64,000 bases of DNA from Chloroflexota bacterium (lineage in GTDB: Bacteria; Chloroflexota; UBA11872). The position numbers and the translations under genes were made by a program. The DNA lies in the NCBI GenBank assembly GCA_022824495.1, contig JAJDZU010000012.1, positions 300,643-364,642 on the forward strand. The letters are read 5' to 3'. The notes beneath the pieces were generated by a model. It saw only the letters and a program-made list of their open reading frames with translations, was not told where the DNA came from and ran no database searches. Shown here piece after piece: positions 51,171 to 59,095 of this stretch (position 1 is its first letter; the number at the start of each line of letters is the position of its first letter).

Positions 51171-51394
51171 TGCAGCCCAGCCACCCTCAGGACACGGTTC
51201 CAGGTTCCTTCGCATCCCGACAACAGCTTGAAATGCGTTCGTGCCACAATGCAGCTGTGGTCTGGGAACGGACGGCCCAACCCAATGAGGCGGCGCCGGT
51301 TTCGCTTGATTGACGGCGAACCCCCGATGGTCAACTGGGCGGCCGCCGCTCATCCTGTGTGGGCCGAATGCTCGCACGTCGTGGTTTTGCATTC

Positions 51395-51853
51395 ATGCTA
51401 GAAACAGGAAGCGCGGCGCCAGACTTCACCATCACCCTGCTCTCCGGCGGGGAGTTCACCCTTTCCGACCTCCGGGGATCCAGGGTTGTCCTCTTTTTCT
51501 TTCCGGGAGCCTTAACCCCGGGGTGAATGGCCGAGAACGTGGGATTTGGAAAATCCCAGCGGAGGATGGCCGACCGTAACGCCATTGTGCTCGCCATCAG
51601 CTCTGCCGAAGAGAGGAAGCTAAGGCGCTTGGCCACGTACTTCAGATTCCTGAGGATTGACCTGCCCCTGGCCCATGATGCGGATAGCCGCGTCGGCGCC
51701 CTCTACGACCTCAGGCCTGATACCGGGGTGGGCAACTTGCGCGTGACTTACGTCATTGACGAAGAGGGGTTGGTCAGAGACTTCCACCACAACGAACTGT
51801 CCGTTTCCAGCCACTGGCGTTGGGCGTTGCGGACGCTTCGCGCCGCCCGTTAG
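51395..51853 (+). CDS. Selenocysteine-containing peroxiredoxin (Bcp/AhpC-like), UGA at the peroxidatic site
   Basis: 152 residues if the TGA at 51524-51526 is read as selenocysteine 44. Before it: MLETGSAAPDFTITLLSGGE, FTLSDLRGSRVVLFFFPGALTPG; after it: MAENVGFGKSQRRMADRNAI, VLAISSAEERKL, PLAHDADSRVGALYDLRPD, VTYVIDEEGLVRDFHH. The catalytic PxxxTxxC motif becomes P-GAL-T-PG-U: the stop codon replaces exactly the peroxidatic Cys. Frame and similarity continue on both sides without an indel. Peroxiredoxins reduce peroxides and Sec versions are known. A SECIS-like hairpin follows at the right distance. A simple nonsense mutation is the alternative. Confidence 0.85.
51540..51558 (+). promoter_or_regulatory. 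Bacterial SECIS-like hairpin
   Basis: TGGGATTT-GGA-AAATCCCA forms a perfect 8-bp stem with a GGA loop; the loop begins 22 nucleotides after the UGA. Known bacterial SECIS elements have a small loop with G in the first two positions and 16-37 nucleotides from UGA, which fits. An outer GGCC/GGCC pairing (51529-51532, 51567-51570) could extend it. Confidence 0.75.
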
Positions 51854-52101
51854 CCAACCGGCCGGTTTTCCTACCTCGAGTAATGCGGCGGGACTACCGG
51901 GTCATCTAACCGTCCTAAAGCGATGGATGGAATCTCGCCGCCGGCAAGTGAACGCGAACCGGCTCAGATGACGAATTCCTCAACAATGCGGACCACAAAC
52001 AACGTAAATTAAAGGCTCCGGTGAACCGTGTCAGATTGAATTGCAAACGTTGCGGTGGGAGGTTGCTATGTGACGACTGCGCGTTCCGGCAGTGTGCCGA
52101 G

Positions 52102-53172
52102 CTACCGAAATTCCGCCCTGAGCATCTCAGCCGCCAGGGACTCATTCCTGAGCTTCAAGTACGCCTCGTCCAGCGGGATATCGGCAGCGCTTCCCGGCGC
52201 GAAACCGCAGTCGGGGTGCAGCATTAAACGCTCAGGCGCGACGTATTCGGCGGCCCGCCTGACGCGGTCGGCAATCTCGAATGGCGTGTCGATGTGGCTG
52301 CTGCGGCAGTCCACGCATCCCAGGCCGATATCGAAGCGTTCTGGGAGTTCGCGCAATACGGCAAAGTCGCCCGCCGCCGGTATCGCAAACTCCAACATGA
52401 GAATATCGACGTTGAGACCGGCCAGGGCTGGAAGAATCGGCTCATATCCACCCTCGCCGACCCATCCTGCGCGACCCTTATTGCGCCGACACAGATGGAT
52501 TGCCAACCGGACGCCGTCTACTCCCGTGACGACGCGGTTCAGCAAGTCGACGCAGTAAGCCAACTCGGCCTGCGGATCGTCGTAGCCCGCCCGCACCTTC
52601 GAGTCCACGAACAGGCACAGGTGAGGGTCGTCAAATTGCGCTATCGCTACCCCTTCGTCGCGTAGGGCTTCCAGCTCTTGCCGAAGCACGGGCACGAGCG
52701 CCTCTGTGAAGTCACGTCGAGTGGGATACGCGGCACTTGACAATTCGGGGTCCCACATCCGCTCACCCAACAGGTATGGCGATGGTATGGCGACTTTGAC
52801 ATCGCGTCCCGTATGCAGTTTGAGGAACCGTGCCTCCCTCGCCAGCAGGCCGGGGTTTGCGACTTCGATTTTCGAAGTGACGACGTGCCAAGTTTGGCGC
52901 TGTCCCAGGACTTCCTTGATGGACAGATCGAACCCGCTGCAGATATCCGCAATCACCCCAACGTATGACTTTCTACGCCATTCCCCGTCGGAAATAATGT
53001 CGATGCCGGCAAGCTCCTGCATCTGCGCCACGTATGGAATGGCGGAGTCCATCATCCGCCGAAAATCGCCCGAAGTGCCGCCCCCTTCGACCTGTGATTC
53101 AATCAGGTCACGCACATATTGAGGTCGCGGCATGGAGCCCACGACGGTGGTTGGAAACAGGCCTCGTTCCAT
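52102..53172 (-). CDS. MetE-like cobalamin-independent methyltransferase
   Basis: About 356 residues (ATG 53172, MERGLFPTTVVGSMPRP). It corresponds to the C-terminal catalytic barrel of MetE: SGDFRRMMDSAIPYVAQMQELAGIDIISDGEWRR, a zinc-site HLCRRNKG (His and Cys), IAQFDDPHLC and the late HPDCGFAPG (Cys). Stand-alone versions transfer methyl groups to thiols from donors other than the usual folate. It follows the nucleotidyltransferase gene with a gap of a few bases, so they form an operon. Confidence 0.83.
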   Translation of the reverse strand: MERGLFPTTVVGSMPRPQYVRDLIESQVEGGGTSGDFRRMMDSAIPYVAQMQELAGIDIISDGEWRRKSYVGVIADICSGFDLSIKEVLGQRQTWHVVTSKIEVANPGLLAREARFLKLHTGRDVKVAIPSPYLLGERMWDPELSSAAYPTRRDFTEALVPVLRQELEALRDEGVAIAQFDDPHLCLFVDSKVRAGYDDPQAELAYCVDLLNRVVTGVDGVRLAIHLCRRNKGRAGWVGEGGYEPILPALAGLNVDILMLEFAIPAAGDFAVLRELPERFDIGLGCVDCRSSHIDTPFEIADRVRRAAEYVAPERLMLHPDCGFAPGSAADIPLDEAYLKLRNESLAAEMLRAEFR

Positions 53173-53179
53173 TTGGCGT

Positions 53180-54001
53180 TCAGGCAAGATTTCGTGCGTT
53201 TTCTCTGCTCGTGGTCAGACGTGGCTCAGGTACAGGATTGTTCGCGAACCGCATCCAGTCGGCGCTGGCCAGGTGGTAGTCCTGGATGGTGTCGACCTCA
53301 TGGTAATCACCGGGTACGGCGACGCAGTGTACCGGGATTCCATCTCTGATCATCCGGTCGAGTAGAAGAATCACATACGCCATGCGGAAGGGCCTGCCAT
53401 CGGCGATGACTTGCTCATCGCCAAGTTCGGCGTGGAGTTCGTCGTAAAACTGCAGGAACTGAGATGCGCCCTCGGGCGTCATCTTAAGCACGCCCGAATA
53501 CTCTCCGGATGCCTCGTGCGGCTTGATCGTCCGTGAAACCTCGACCACGCGGGCGCCGTCCACGAGAATCTTCTCGGCGTCCGACTCCGGGTGCATACTC
53601 CGAAACGCATACCGTTCACGCCAACGAGTGTCCATGACAAGCGTGATGTCGTGCGGCGAATCCTGAAGCGCCTTCACGGCGCCGCCGCGGTACAGCGTAT
53701 CGGTGTACGTCGCATAGAAGCCGCGGGCCATGTGTTCACGAGCACAGACGAGGGAAGCGAGGATGTTGGTCGTGGACCAGGCGGGATTTTCTACATAGGT
53801 GAGATTTGGATAGGCGTCCCGAACCACGTCCATCAGGTACCCGCCTACGAAGACAAACCGGTCCAGACCATTCTGTCGAAACGCACCTAGCGTCCAATCG
53901 AGAATTCTGGCGCCCGCGACTTCAGTAAAGAACTTAGGTTGCGACGCGGTGAAGGGCATAAGCCGTGCGCCCCGTCCGGCCCCGAGGAGGATGACCTTCA
54001 T
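53180..54001 (-). CDS. Nucleotidyltransferase of phosphocholine/phosphonate cytidylyltransferase type
   Basis: 273 residues. The N-terminus MKVILLGAGRGARLMPFTASQPKFF is the nucleotide-binding G-x-GxR loop with the downstream Lys, and YVENPAWSTTNILASLVCAREHM recalls LicC/PntC-like enzymes (N-x-x-(Y/W)-x-x-TN). TDTLYRGGAVKALQ may carry metal aspartates. It would activate a small phosphorylated alcohol or phosphonate with CTP. It is the first gene of a pair with the MetE-like protein. Confidence 0.8.
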   Translation of the reverse strand: MKVILLGAGRGARLMPFTASQPKFFTEVAGARILDWTLGAFRQNGLDRFVFVGGYLMDVVRDAYPNLTYVENPAWSTTNILASLVCAREHMARGFYATYTDTLYRGGAVKALQDSPHDITLVMDTRWRERYAFRSMHPESDAEKILVDGARVVEVSRTIKPHEASGEYSGVLKMTPEGASQFLQFYDELHAELGDEQVIADGRPFRMAYVILLLDRMIRDGIPVHCVAVPGDYHEVDTIQDYHLASADWMRFANNPVPEPRLTTSRENARNLA

Positions 54002-54075
54002 GCCTTGGCGTTGCTACGTAGTCCGAGTTCCCGCTCAGACTACCGCGCCCAACCTGCGACCGTCGTGCAGGGTGG

Positions 54076-54150
54076 TGGCGGACCGCACAGGATCCGAACC
54101 CATACCCCCACAATGCAACTGCGGCGCCCTTCCGACTGAGCCATCGGCCC
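54076..54150 (-). tRNA. tRNA-Ala(UGC)-like gene, possibly decayed
   Basis: The minus strand reads GGGCCGATGGCTCAGTCGGA and onwards with anticodon arm CCGCA-GTTGCAT-TGTGG (anticodon TGC), a pairing T-arm and encoded CCA. The acceptor pairs except position 7-66; G3:U70, the alanine identity pair, is kept. The discriminator would be G, unlike normal tRNA-Ala (A), and the variable loop is a base short. Functional status is uncertain. Confidence 0.55.
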
Positions 54151-54274
54151 TCGTCTTTGCCTACCCTTGATCCCGGCAACTACTACCAATCCCCATCAAC
54201 GTGATCTCTCGCCGGCTCTCTAAGGTCTCCTCTCCGCTCTTGCCCCTCTCACCTCTCACTCCTCTTCGCTCACT

Positions 54275-54336
54275 CCTTCCTCCCGAGTGAGGGGTCTTCC
54301 GGGCAACCAAGCCCCGGGTTGCGCGAAGGTCTCACC
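54275..54336. repeat. MITE-like element, copy 5 (right half only)
   Basis: GTGAGGGGTCTTCCGGGCAAC followed by CCCGGGTTGCGCGAAGGTCTCAC is the right part of the MITE; the palindromic core is lost. It lies just before the second toxin tail, matching the arrangement at copy 3. Confidence 0.6.
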
Positions 54337-54359
54337 AGAGGAGCAACATGAGGGGTGAT

Positions 54360-54503
54360 ATGGAGGCGCACGGTGGGCAATGGCCGTTGCCTGGCGGTGA
54401 AAAGGACATCCAGCGGCGAGACATTCAGCGGGCCAGGAGAATGGCGACCGAATGGAGGGACCGATGGCTGAGAAGTATCGAACGTTCGATGCATCGGACT
54501 ACA
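54360..54503 (+). pseudogene. C-terminal remnant of a HigB-like toxin, copy B
   Basis: The frame reads MEAHGGQWPLPGGEKDIQRRDIQRARRMATEWRD, the same toxin end as copy A, then runs past the antitoxin start because the original stop was lost (GACCGATGG instead of GCCTGATGG). It is only the last quarter of a toxin. Confidence 0.68.
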
Positions 54504-54814
54504 TAAGAACCGCAGAGGATGCGCAAGGCCTTCTCAGAGCGGCGACGGACGAGGATGTCGGGGACGGCGCCGTGATTCGCGCTGCCCTCAAGCATGTCGC
54601 TCGAACCCACAACCTGAGCGCCCTCGCTCGGGAAACCGGCCTAAACCGGGGCAATCTCTACGCGGCGCTCTCCGAAGACGGCAACCCCACCCTCGCAACC
54701 CTCCTCAAGGTCACCCGCGCCCTGGGCCTAAGGCTGCGTCTCGAGCCTGTCCAGAACCCCGCCAAGTCCAGGCAACCGTCCAAGCCACCCAATCTCCCGG
54801 CCGAGTCCACATAG
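54464..54814 (+). CDS. Addiction-module antidote (TIGR02684-like), copy B
   Basis: 116 residues, MAEKYRTFDASDYIRTAEDAQGLLRAATDEDVGDGAVIRAALKHVARTHNLSALARETGLNRGNLYAALSEDGNPTLATLLKVTRALGLRLRLEP and a short basic tail. The helix-turn-helix is LSALARETGLNRGNLYAAL. It is nearly the same as copy A over its whole length and DNA similarity extends about 100 bases upstream. It has a proper stop, so it is the better preserved copy. Its toxin is truncated. Confidence 0.85.
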   Translation: MAEKYRTFDASDYIRTAEDAQGLLRAATDEDVGDGAVIRAALKHVARTHNLSALARETGLNRGNLYAALSEDGNPTLATLLKVTRALGLRLRLEPVQNPAKSRQPSKPPNLPAEST

Positions 54815-55132
54815 ACCCGTTCTCGGCCACCCCCACCGCCGGCCAACGCGCCAATCTCCGATAGGTTCGGCGAGACGAGCAAATCCAAGACCGCGACGCC
54901 TGGGTTGGAGTCTGAGGGCGACGCGGCGAGGAGCAAGAGCTAAAGCGTTCCGTACTATCGACCGCATTTGACTGCGATAACGAGTCTTATGGTACCGATA
55001 CTAGTACCTATGAGAGGTCAATCTCCGTGGGGCGATGTGTACGGCAGGCAGGTTCGAGCTCGAACTGTCACTTGGATAATCTGAGCGATTGGAGACTTGG
55101 TGACGATGGCCGGACTTGGGCACTAGTTCCCT
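54815..55132. other. Intergenic region, AT-richer than average
   Basis: 318 bases with no convincing gene. GGTAC-CGATACTA-GTACC (near 54990) is a short inverted repeat. The composition shifts towards A/T here, as in the adjoining hypothetical gene, which suggests foreign DNA. Confidence 0.4.
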
Positions 55133-55906
55133 CTAGCGCTCTGGGGGCGTCCAGGGTTTGAACAGATCAATCCCTGCCCTAGTTAGCTCAATCTCGATTG
55201 CTTCGGGTAACTTCCTGCACTGTGGATCCAATAGGCTCCATGCAATTCTGTACTCCTCTTGATCGCTGAATCGATTGCTCTTTCGAAACCATCGCTCGAT
55301 CTGGACTGCTTCATTGAGATCATCAAGGTCGACGCTTCGAGGATCGACATCGTAAGAGTAGTTTACCCAGTCTCGGTAAGTGGCGCTACAGTGCGCCGAA
55401 ATCTTGTTTAATGATATCCAACGCCGTATTCCGCACCGGATCTCAATATCCAGGCTTTCCACATCCTCGGTTACAGTCCAGAAGTCGTATCTGTCCGGCA
55501 GTGCAGCTTGTAGCCGTTCCCAGGCCGCCCTTGACGTAGGCTCTCTCGAGAGACAGAGTATGAATGGACTTCCCAATTGAGAGTCCTCCAACTTGAGATC
55601 CCTAGATCTCGTCCACGTTCCTGGCCCTTGGCTTATGATCGCTCGGTCATCTTTTTTATCATCCAGAAGTTCCCATAACTGGCGAGCAAACGCGTCGTCC
55701 ATTTCCTCTGTAGCATGCACCGGGAAGTCCTCTTCCCTCTGCCAACGTACCGTCAGTGTCTCTGGCACTCGAGCGCGCACCTCGCCTTCCCTTTGATCTC
55801 CAATACCGTCTTCTCCGATGTCTCGATAGCAAATTGCCTGCGTCATCCGTAATTTACCCGTAATTGCTGGTGCGTATTGGCTTTCCCAACCTCGTACTAG
55901 CTTCAC
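55133..55906 (-). CDS. Hypothetical protein, atypical composition
   Basis: 257 residues (GTG start). I do not recognise a family. There is a central YDFWTVTEDVESLDIEIRCG and a C-terminal RFSDQEEYRIAWSLLDPQ, a phrase common in hypothetical proteins of mobile elements. It lacks membrane helices and a signal peptide. Codon usage is visibly less GC-biased than its neighbours, so horizontal transfer is likely. A defence or phage-related function is only a guess from location. Confidence 0.65.
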   Translation of the reverse strand: MKLVRGWESQYAPAITGKLRMTQAICYRDIGEDGIGDQREGEVRARVPETLTVRWQREEDFPVHATEEMDDAFARQLWELLDDKKDDRAIISQGPGTWTRSRDLKLEDSQLGSPFILCLSREPTSRAAWERLQAALPDRYDFWTVTEDVESLDIEIRCGIRRWISLNKISAHCSATYRDWVNYSYDVDPRSVDLDDLNEAVQIERWFRKSNRFSDQEEYRIAWSLLDPQCRKLPEAIEIELTRAGIDLFKPWTPPER

Positions 55907-56009
55907 TTGGTTCCGCCGTTATCTAGGCCCATCGCCTAAGTCCACAACGACACCTGCGGAAATCTCCAAGGACAGTATGCGGCAGCCAGCGCAGATGGAG
56001 CCGTGAGCC

Positions 56010-56085
56010 TGGTGGTCCGAATGAGATTCGAACCCACGACCTCCGCAATGCGAGTGCGGCGCTCTTCTGACTGAGCTATCGACCG
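56010..56085 (-). pseudogene. tRNA-Ala(CGC) copy with damaged acceptor stem
   Basis: It matches the intact tRNA at 57798-57873 through D, anticodon (CTCGCAT loop) and T-arms and ends in an encoded CCA. The 5' acceptor strand reads GGTCGA where GGTCCGA is needed to pair with TCGGACC, a one-base deletion. It lies 80 bases after the AlbA_2 gene. Confidence 0.7.
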
Positions 56086-56165
56086 TCGGCCTTGACTGCC
56101 TTGACATAAGGTCCCGGAATTGCCTGTAGAAATGCCTCTTTTTCTCAGTGGCCAGGCCGACAGTT

Positions 56166-57548
56166 TCAGGCATCTTCTGCTTGTTCTTGCGAATCCCGCA
56201 CCTGTCCACCTAGGTTGGTCAGTCGGTAATGTTGCGCCCTGCTCCTTGGTTTGTCGGGGAGGGTCATTTCGATCAGGCCCGCATTGATTCCGGGTTGCAG
56301 GTAGATAGTCCTGAAGTGTCTGCGGTCCGCCAGACCCAAGGCTTCCATTATCTCTGCCCGGCTCATCTCCCCCTGAACCACCGCGATCAGCCGTCCCACA
56401 TGGGGGGTGACATGGGGGGTGACATGGGGGGTGGGTGCCGACTGCTGGCGCGGAAACGTCACGGTCAGCCAGTCCGGCGACACTTGGAAAGTCGGTTTCG
56501 CGACGCCGTGCTCGCGGCACGAATGGTGAATCCGCCTGATGCCGCTCCCAATCTGCTCCACCAGGTTCATGCGGTACAACATGCTGAAGAGCAACGGATT
56601 CCGCGGGACGCTCTTGCTGCCGAGTTCCTCCTCCCGCATCCCCGCCGGTAGTCCGCCGGGCGTGACGATCTCAACCCGATCCCGATAGATGTACACATGC
56701 ACGTTGGCCGTGCTGCGATAGTCCCTGTGCGCAATCGCATTTACAACCGCTTCCCGCAGGGCGGTCTCGGGCAGCTCCAGGCGCTCGTCCCGCCCGAGGG
56801 CGTGAGGAATCAACTCGGAGTTCAGATTTGCCTGCAGGTAGCCCATCACCTCCACGTAGATCGCGTACAGATTCCCCTTGAACTCTCTGCGGTCCAGGAT
56901 GTGTGTCTTGGAGCTTCCCCGAAAAACTGCGCACGTCACGCTGGCCGGAATCGTGAAACGAGTGACGTCGTCAGCCAGCAACCATGCCCCTGCGTGCGTC
57001 ACCTTGGAGCCCTTTGCCAGATGCAGGTTTTCCAGAACGGTCATCGCGTCCAGCCCGGAGTCAATGCCGGCGCGTCGGGCGAATTCCAACCAGCGAGTGG
57101 TGGTGATCTCGACGTGTGGATCAAAGGCGTTGCATGGAGTCTCGTCGAACCGTATGAGACCTTCCTCAAAGAAGAACTCCCGAATCTCGTCGCGGGACAA
57201 CTGCTGGCAGTTCGCCCCCTCGCGGATGAAGAACCGTCCCCGGAACGAATAAGGCTTGCCGTGCTGTTCCGGCACAGCGACGCTCAGAACACCTCCTTGG
57301 CTCTCAACCTCCACGGACACCGGCGGGTCCGCAGTACGTGCCATGCTCTGGATCTGGGACTTCAGCCGGTTATGGTCGTCAACGCCAACGACGGTTCCAG
57401 TGTCGTCAACCCCAATCAGGATCACCCCGCCGGTCGCGTTGGCAAACGCGCATATCTCCCTGCCGAGGTCCGACGAAAGGGACTGCTTGAATTCAGTAGT
57501 GAAGCCCTCACCGAGGGCGATCAAGTCGGAAAGTGCTCGCGGCGCCAC
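56166..57548 (-). CDS. AlbA_2 (Schlafen-like) ATP-binding regulator
   Basis: 460 residues. The N-terminal AlbA_2 domain has EGFTTEFKQSLSSDLGREICAFANATGGVILIGVDDTGTVVG. The middle region ALREAVVNAIAHRDYRSTANVHVYIYRDRVEIVTPGGLP is an ATPase-like segment of this family, followed by LLFSMLYRMNLVEQIGSGIRRI. The end is a winged-helix module (GRLIAVVQGEMSRAEIMEALGL). Three tandem PHVT units come from a 12-bp DNA repeat (near 56400-56435). It starts 11 bases after the HicB gene stop; together they sit between two tRNA-Ala copies. Confidence 0.88.
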   Translation of the reverse strand: MAPRALSDLIALGEGFTTEFKQSLSSDLGREICAFANATGGVILIGVDDTGTVVGVDDHNRLKSQIQSMARTADPPVSVEVESQGGVLSVAVPEQHGKPYSFRGRFFIREGANCQQLSRDEIREFFFEEGLIRFDETPCNAFDPHVEITTTRWLEFARRAGIDSGLDAMTVLENLHLAKGSKVTHAGAWLLADDVTRFTIPASVTCAVFRGSSKTHILDRREFKGNLYAIYVEVMGYLQANLNSELIPHALGRDERLELPETALREAVVNAIAHRDYRSTANVHVYIYRDRVEIVTPGGLPAGMREEELGSKSVPRNPLLFSMLYRMNLVEQIGSGIRRIHHSCREHGVAKPTFQVSPDWLTVTFPRQQSAPTPHVTPHVTPHVGRLIAVVQGEMSRAEIMEALGLADRRHFRTIYLQPGINAGLIEMTLPDKPRSRAQHYRLTNLGGQVRDSQEQAEDA

Positions 57549-57559
57549 GCTGATCTGAG

Positions 57560-57772
57560 TTAACCGATGATTCGCCTGAACGTCTGAACACCCGAAGTCG
57601 GCTGGCCGTCTTCCTCAAGCGCCTGTAGATAAAGCTCGATAGCCTCGCGAATCAGCCGACACACCTCCGCCTTGGTTTCGCCAACCGCCACGCAACCGGG
57701 CAAGTCGGGCACATGGGCTCCGTAGCTTGTCGCCCCTCGCTCAATCACGACGGCGTATTTGGTGGTGTCCAT
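57560..57772 (-). CDS. HicB-family antitoxin-like protein
   Basis: 70 residues, MDTTKYAVVIERGATSYGAHVPDLPGCVAVGETKAEVCRLIREAIELYLQALEEDG and a short tail: the partial RNase-H-like HicB fold. No HicA toxin is adjacent; the next gene is AlbA_2. It begins 25 bases from the 3' end of the intact tRNA-Ala. A paralogue with a MITE insertion is at 50871-51170. Confidence 0.85.
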   Translation of the reverse strand: MDTTKYAVVIERGATSYGAHVPDLPGCVAVGETKAEVCRLIREAIELYLQALEEDGQPTSGVQTFRRIIG

Positions 57773-57797
57773 CCCCGCACCTTTGAGCGGTTATTTC

Positions 57798-57873
57798 TGG
57801 TGGACCGAATGGGATTCGAACCCACGACCTCCGCAATGCGAGTGCGGCGCTCTTCCGACTGAGCTATCGGCCC
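57798..57873 (-). tRNA. tRNA-Ala(CGC), intact
   Basis: 76 bases with a complete cloverleaf: acceptor GGGCCGA pairs with TCGGTCC (including G3:U70 for alanine), D-arm GCTC/GAGC, anticodon arm CCGCA-CTCGCAT-TGCGG with anticodon CGC, T-arm GTGGG-TTCGAAT-CCCAT, discriminator A and encoded CCA. It is the best preserved of the tRNA-Ala copies in this window. Confidence 0.92.
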
Positions 57874-57894
57874 TCAGCAGCACCCACGGGGGCT

Positions 57895-58262
57895 GCTCAT
57901 CTTTCCCTCTCCTGGGGGAGAGGCAGACTCCGGCGTACCCGCCGGAAATCGGTGAGGGGTCTTCCGCTCGTGACCGCTCACGTTCACCCCGACGCTTCGG
58001 CAACAATCCCAAGCGATCGCCGAGTCTTCTCCCTCTCCCTGTGGGAGAGGGTTGGGGTGAGGGTCTTCCGCTCGTGACCTCGCCCCGTCTCAGAACCTCC
58101 TGTCGCACGCGACCCTGCATCCGCCGAGTCATTCCCTCTCCTGCGGAAGAGGGTCTTCCGGTCGCGGTCGCTCACCATCAATCGAACGCTACGTCAGCAA
58201 TCCTAATCGGCGGGTGTGTCTTTTCCCTCTCCCTTGAGGGAGAGGGTCAGGGTGAGGGTGGC
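57895..58262. repeat. Cluster of MITE-core repeats
   Basis: Four partial elements in series: CCCTCTCCTGGGGGAGAGGC with TACCCGCCGGAAATCGGTGAGGGG split over 57900-57960, CCCTCTCCCTGTGGGAGAGGG with GGTTGGGGTGAGGG at 58027-58066, CCCTCTCCTGCGG at 58133-58150, and CCCTCTCCCTTGAGGGAGAGGG at 58223-58246. No gene is present in the 468 bases between the tRNA and rpmA. Confidence 0.7.
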
Positions 58263-58341
58263 TGCCGGCCTAAGCACCCAAGCTCGGGTCAAGCATCCCA
58301 ACCGCCCCAACTCCGCCAACCGAATCCAGATCCAGAGAAAC

Positions 58342-58596
58342 CTAGGCCGCCGTAGCCACTCGAACGCGCTTCCGACCCCGAACCTGCTCAAACACCAGCG
58401 TCCCGTCCGCCAGCGCAAACAGCGTGTGATCCCGGCCCACGCCCACGTGAGCCCCTGGGAGCAACTTCGTCCCGCGTTGCCGCGCGATGATCTGCCCCGT
58501 GCGAATGTCCTCGCCCGCGAACTTCTTCACGCCCAGCATCTTGGGATTGCTGTCGCGACCGTTCCGGCTGCTGCCCAGACCCTTTTTGTGTGCCAT
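58342..58596 (-). CDS. rpmA: 50S ribosomal protein L27
   Basis: 84 residues, [62 protein letters not shown]: full-length L27 with the conserved N-terminal AHKK(G) tail that reaches the peptidyl-transferase centre. There is no cleaved leader as in Firmicutes. It follows rplU at 32 bases. Confidence 0.97.
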   Translation of the reverse strand: MAHKKGLGSSRNGRDSNPKMLGVKKFAGEDIRTGQIIARQRGTKLLPGAHVGVGRDHTLFALADGTLVFEQVRGRKRVRVATAA

Positions 58597-58628
58597 TGCT
58601 CGTTGTCCTTCCGCGTTGTCTGCTGAAC

Positions 58629-58952
58629 CTACGCCGCCTGCGCGCTGATCGACTCGATCCGCACCCGCGTCAGTTCCTGGCGGTGACCCATTCGTCGGCG
58701 CCGGCGCTTACTCGCCTGGTACGTAAAGATCCGGATCTTCGGCCCCCGCACGTGCTCCAGCACGCTCGCCTCGATCGATGCCCCGTCCACCGTCGGCTGA
58801 CCGACCCGGACTCCGTCGTCGTCGCTCACCAGCAACACATCGTTAAACGTCAGCGACCCTGACGCCTCGGCATCCAGCCGATCCACCTCAACCACATCGC
58901 CCGGCGACACGCGGTACTGCTTGCCCCCGGACGCAAAAATCGCGTAACCCAT
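58629..58952 (-). CDS. rplU: 50S ribosomal protein L21
   Basis: 107 residues, [31 protein letters not shown], then [28 protein letters not shown]. The basic [11 protein letters not shown] stretch that binds 23S rRNA is present. It is the first gene of the standard rplU-rpmA pair, a sign of chromosomal backbone. Confidence 0.97.
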   Translation of the reverse strand: MGYAIFASGGKQYRVSPGDVVEVDRLDAEASGSLTFNDVLLVSDDDGVRVGQPTVDGASIEASVLEHVRGPKIRIFTYQASKRRRRRMGHRQELTRVRIESISAQAA

Positions 58953-59095
58953 AACGATCCCGCCGCTGGTTCTGGCTCAAGAAAATCCGGCGTCCCAACC
59001 GCGCGCCAACCTAACCGGCACGCCACGCCATCAACCCACCCATCCTAGCAAAATCGGCACCTCACTCCGCCATCCCGGTGCCTCCCGGCACTTTC

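Noticed and set aside
51527..51853. Independent 108-residue protein starting MAENVGFG
   Set aside because: It is the downstream part of the peroxiredoxin after the in-frame UGA; no separate ribosome-binding site is seen and the homology is continuous with the upstream codons.
51915..52145. 76-codon minus-strand frame after the MetE-like gene
   Set aside because: No ribosome-binding site or family; overlaps the end of the MetE-like gene and intergenic DNA.
56400..56435. Short tandem repeat (ACATGGGGGGTG units) as a CRISPR or regulatory array
   Set aside because: Three 12-bp units lie inside the AlbA_2 coding frame and encode PHVT repeats; no spacers are present. I saw no CRISPR array anywhere in the window.
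55936..56520. 194-codon minus-strand frame overlapping the tRNA copy
   Set aside because: It overlaps the AlbA_2 gene in another frame and reads through a tRNA-like sequence.
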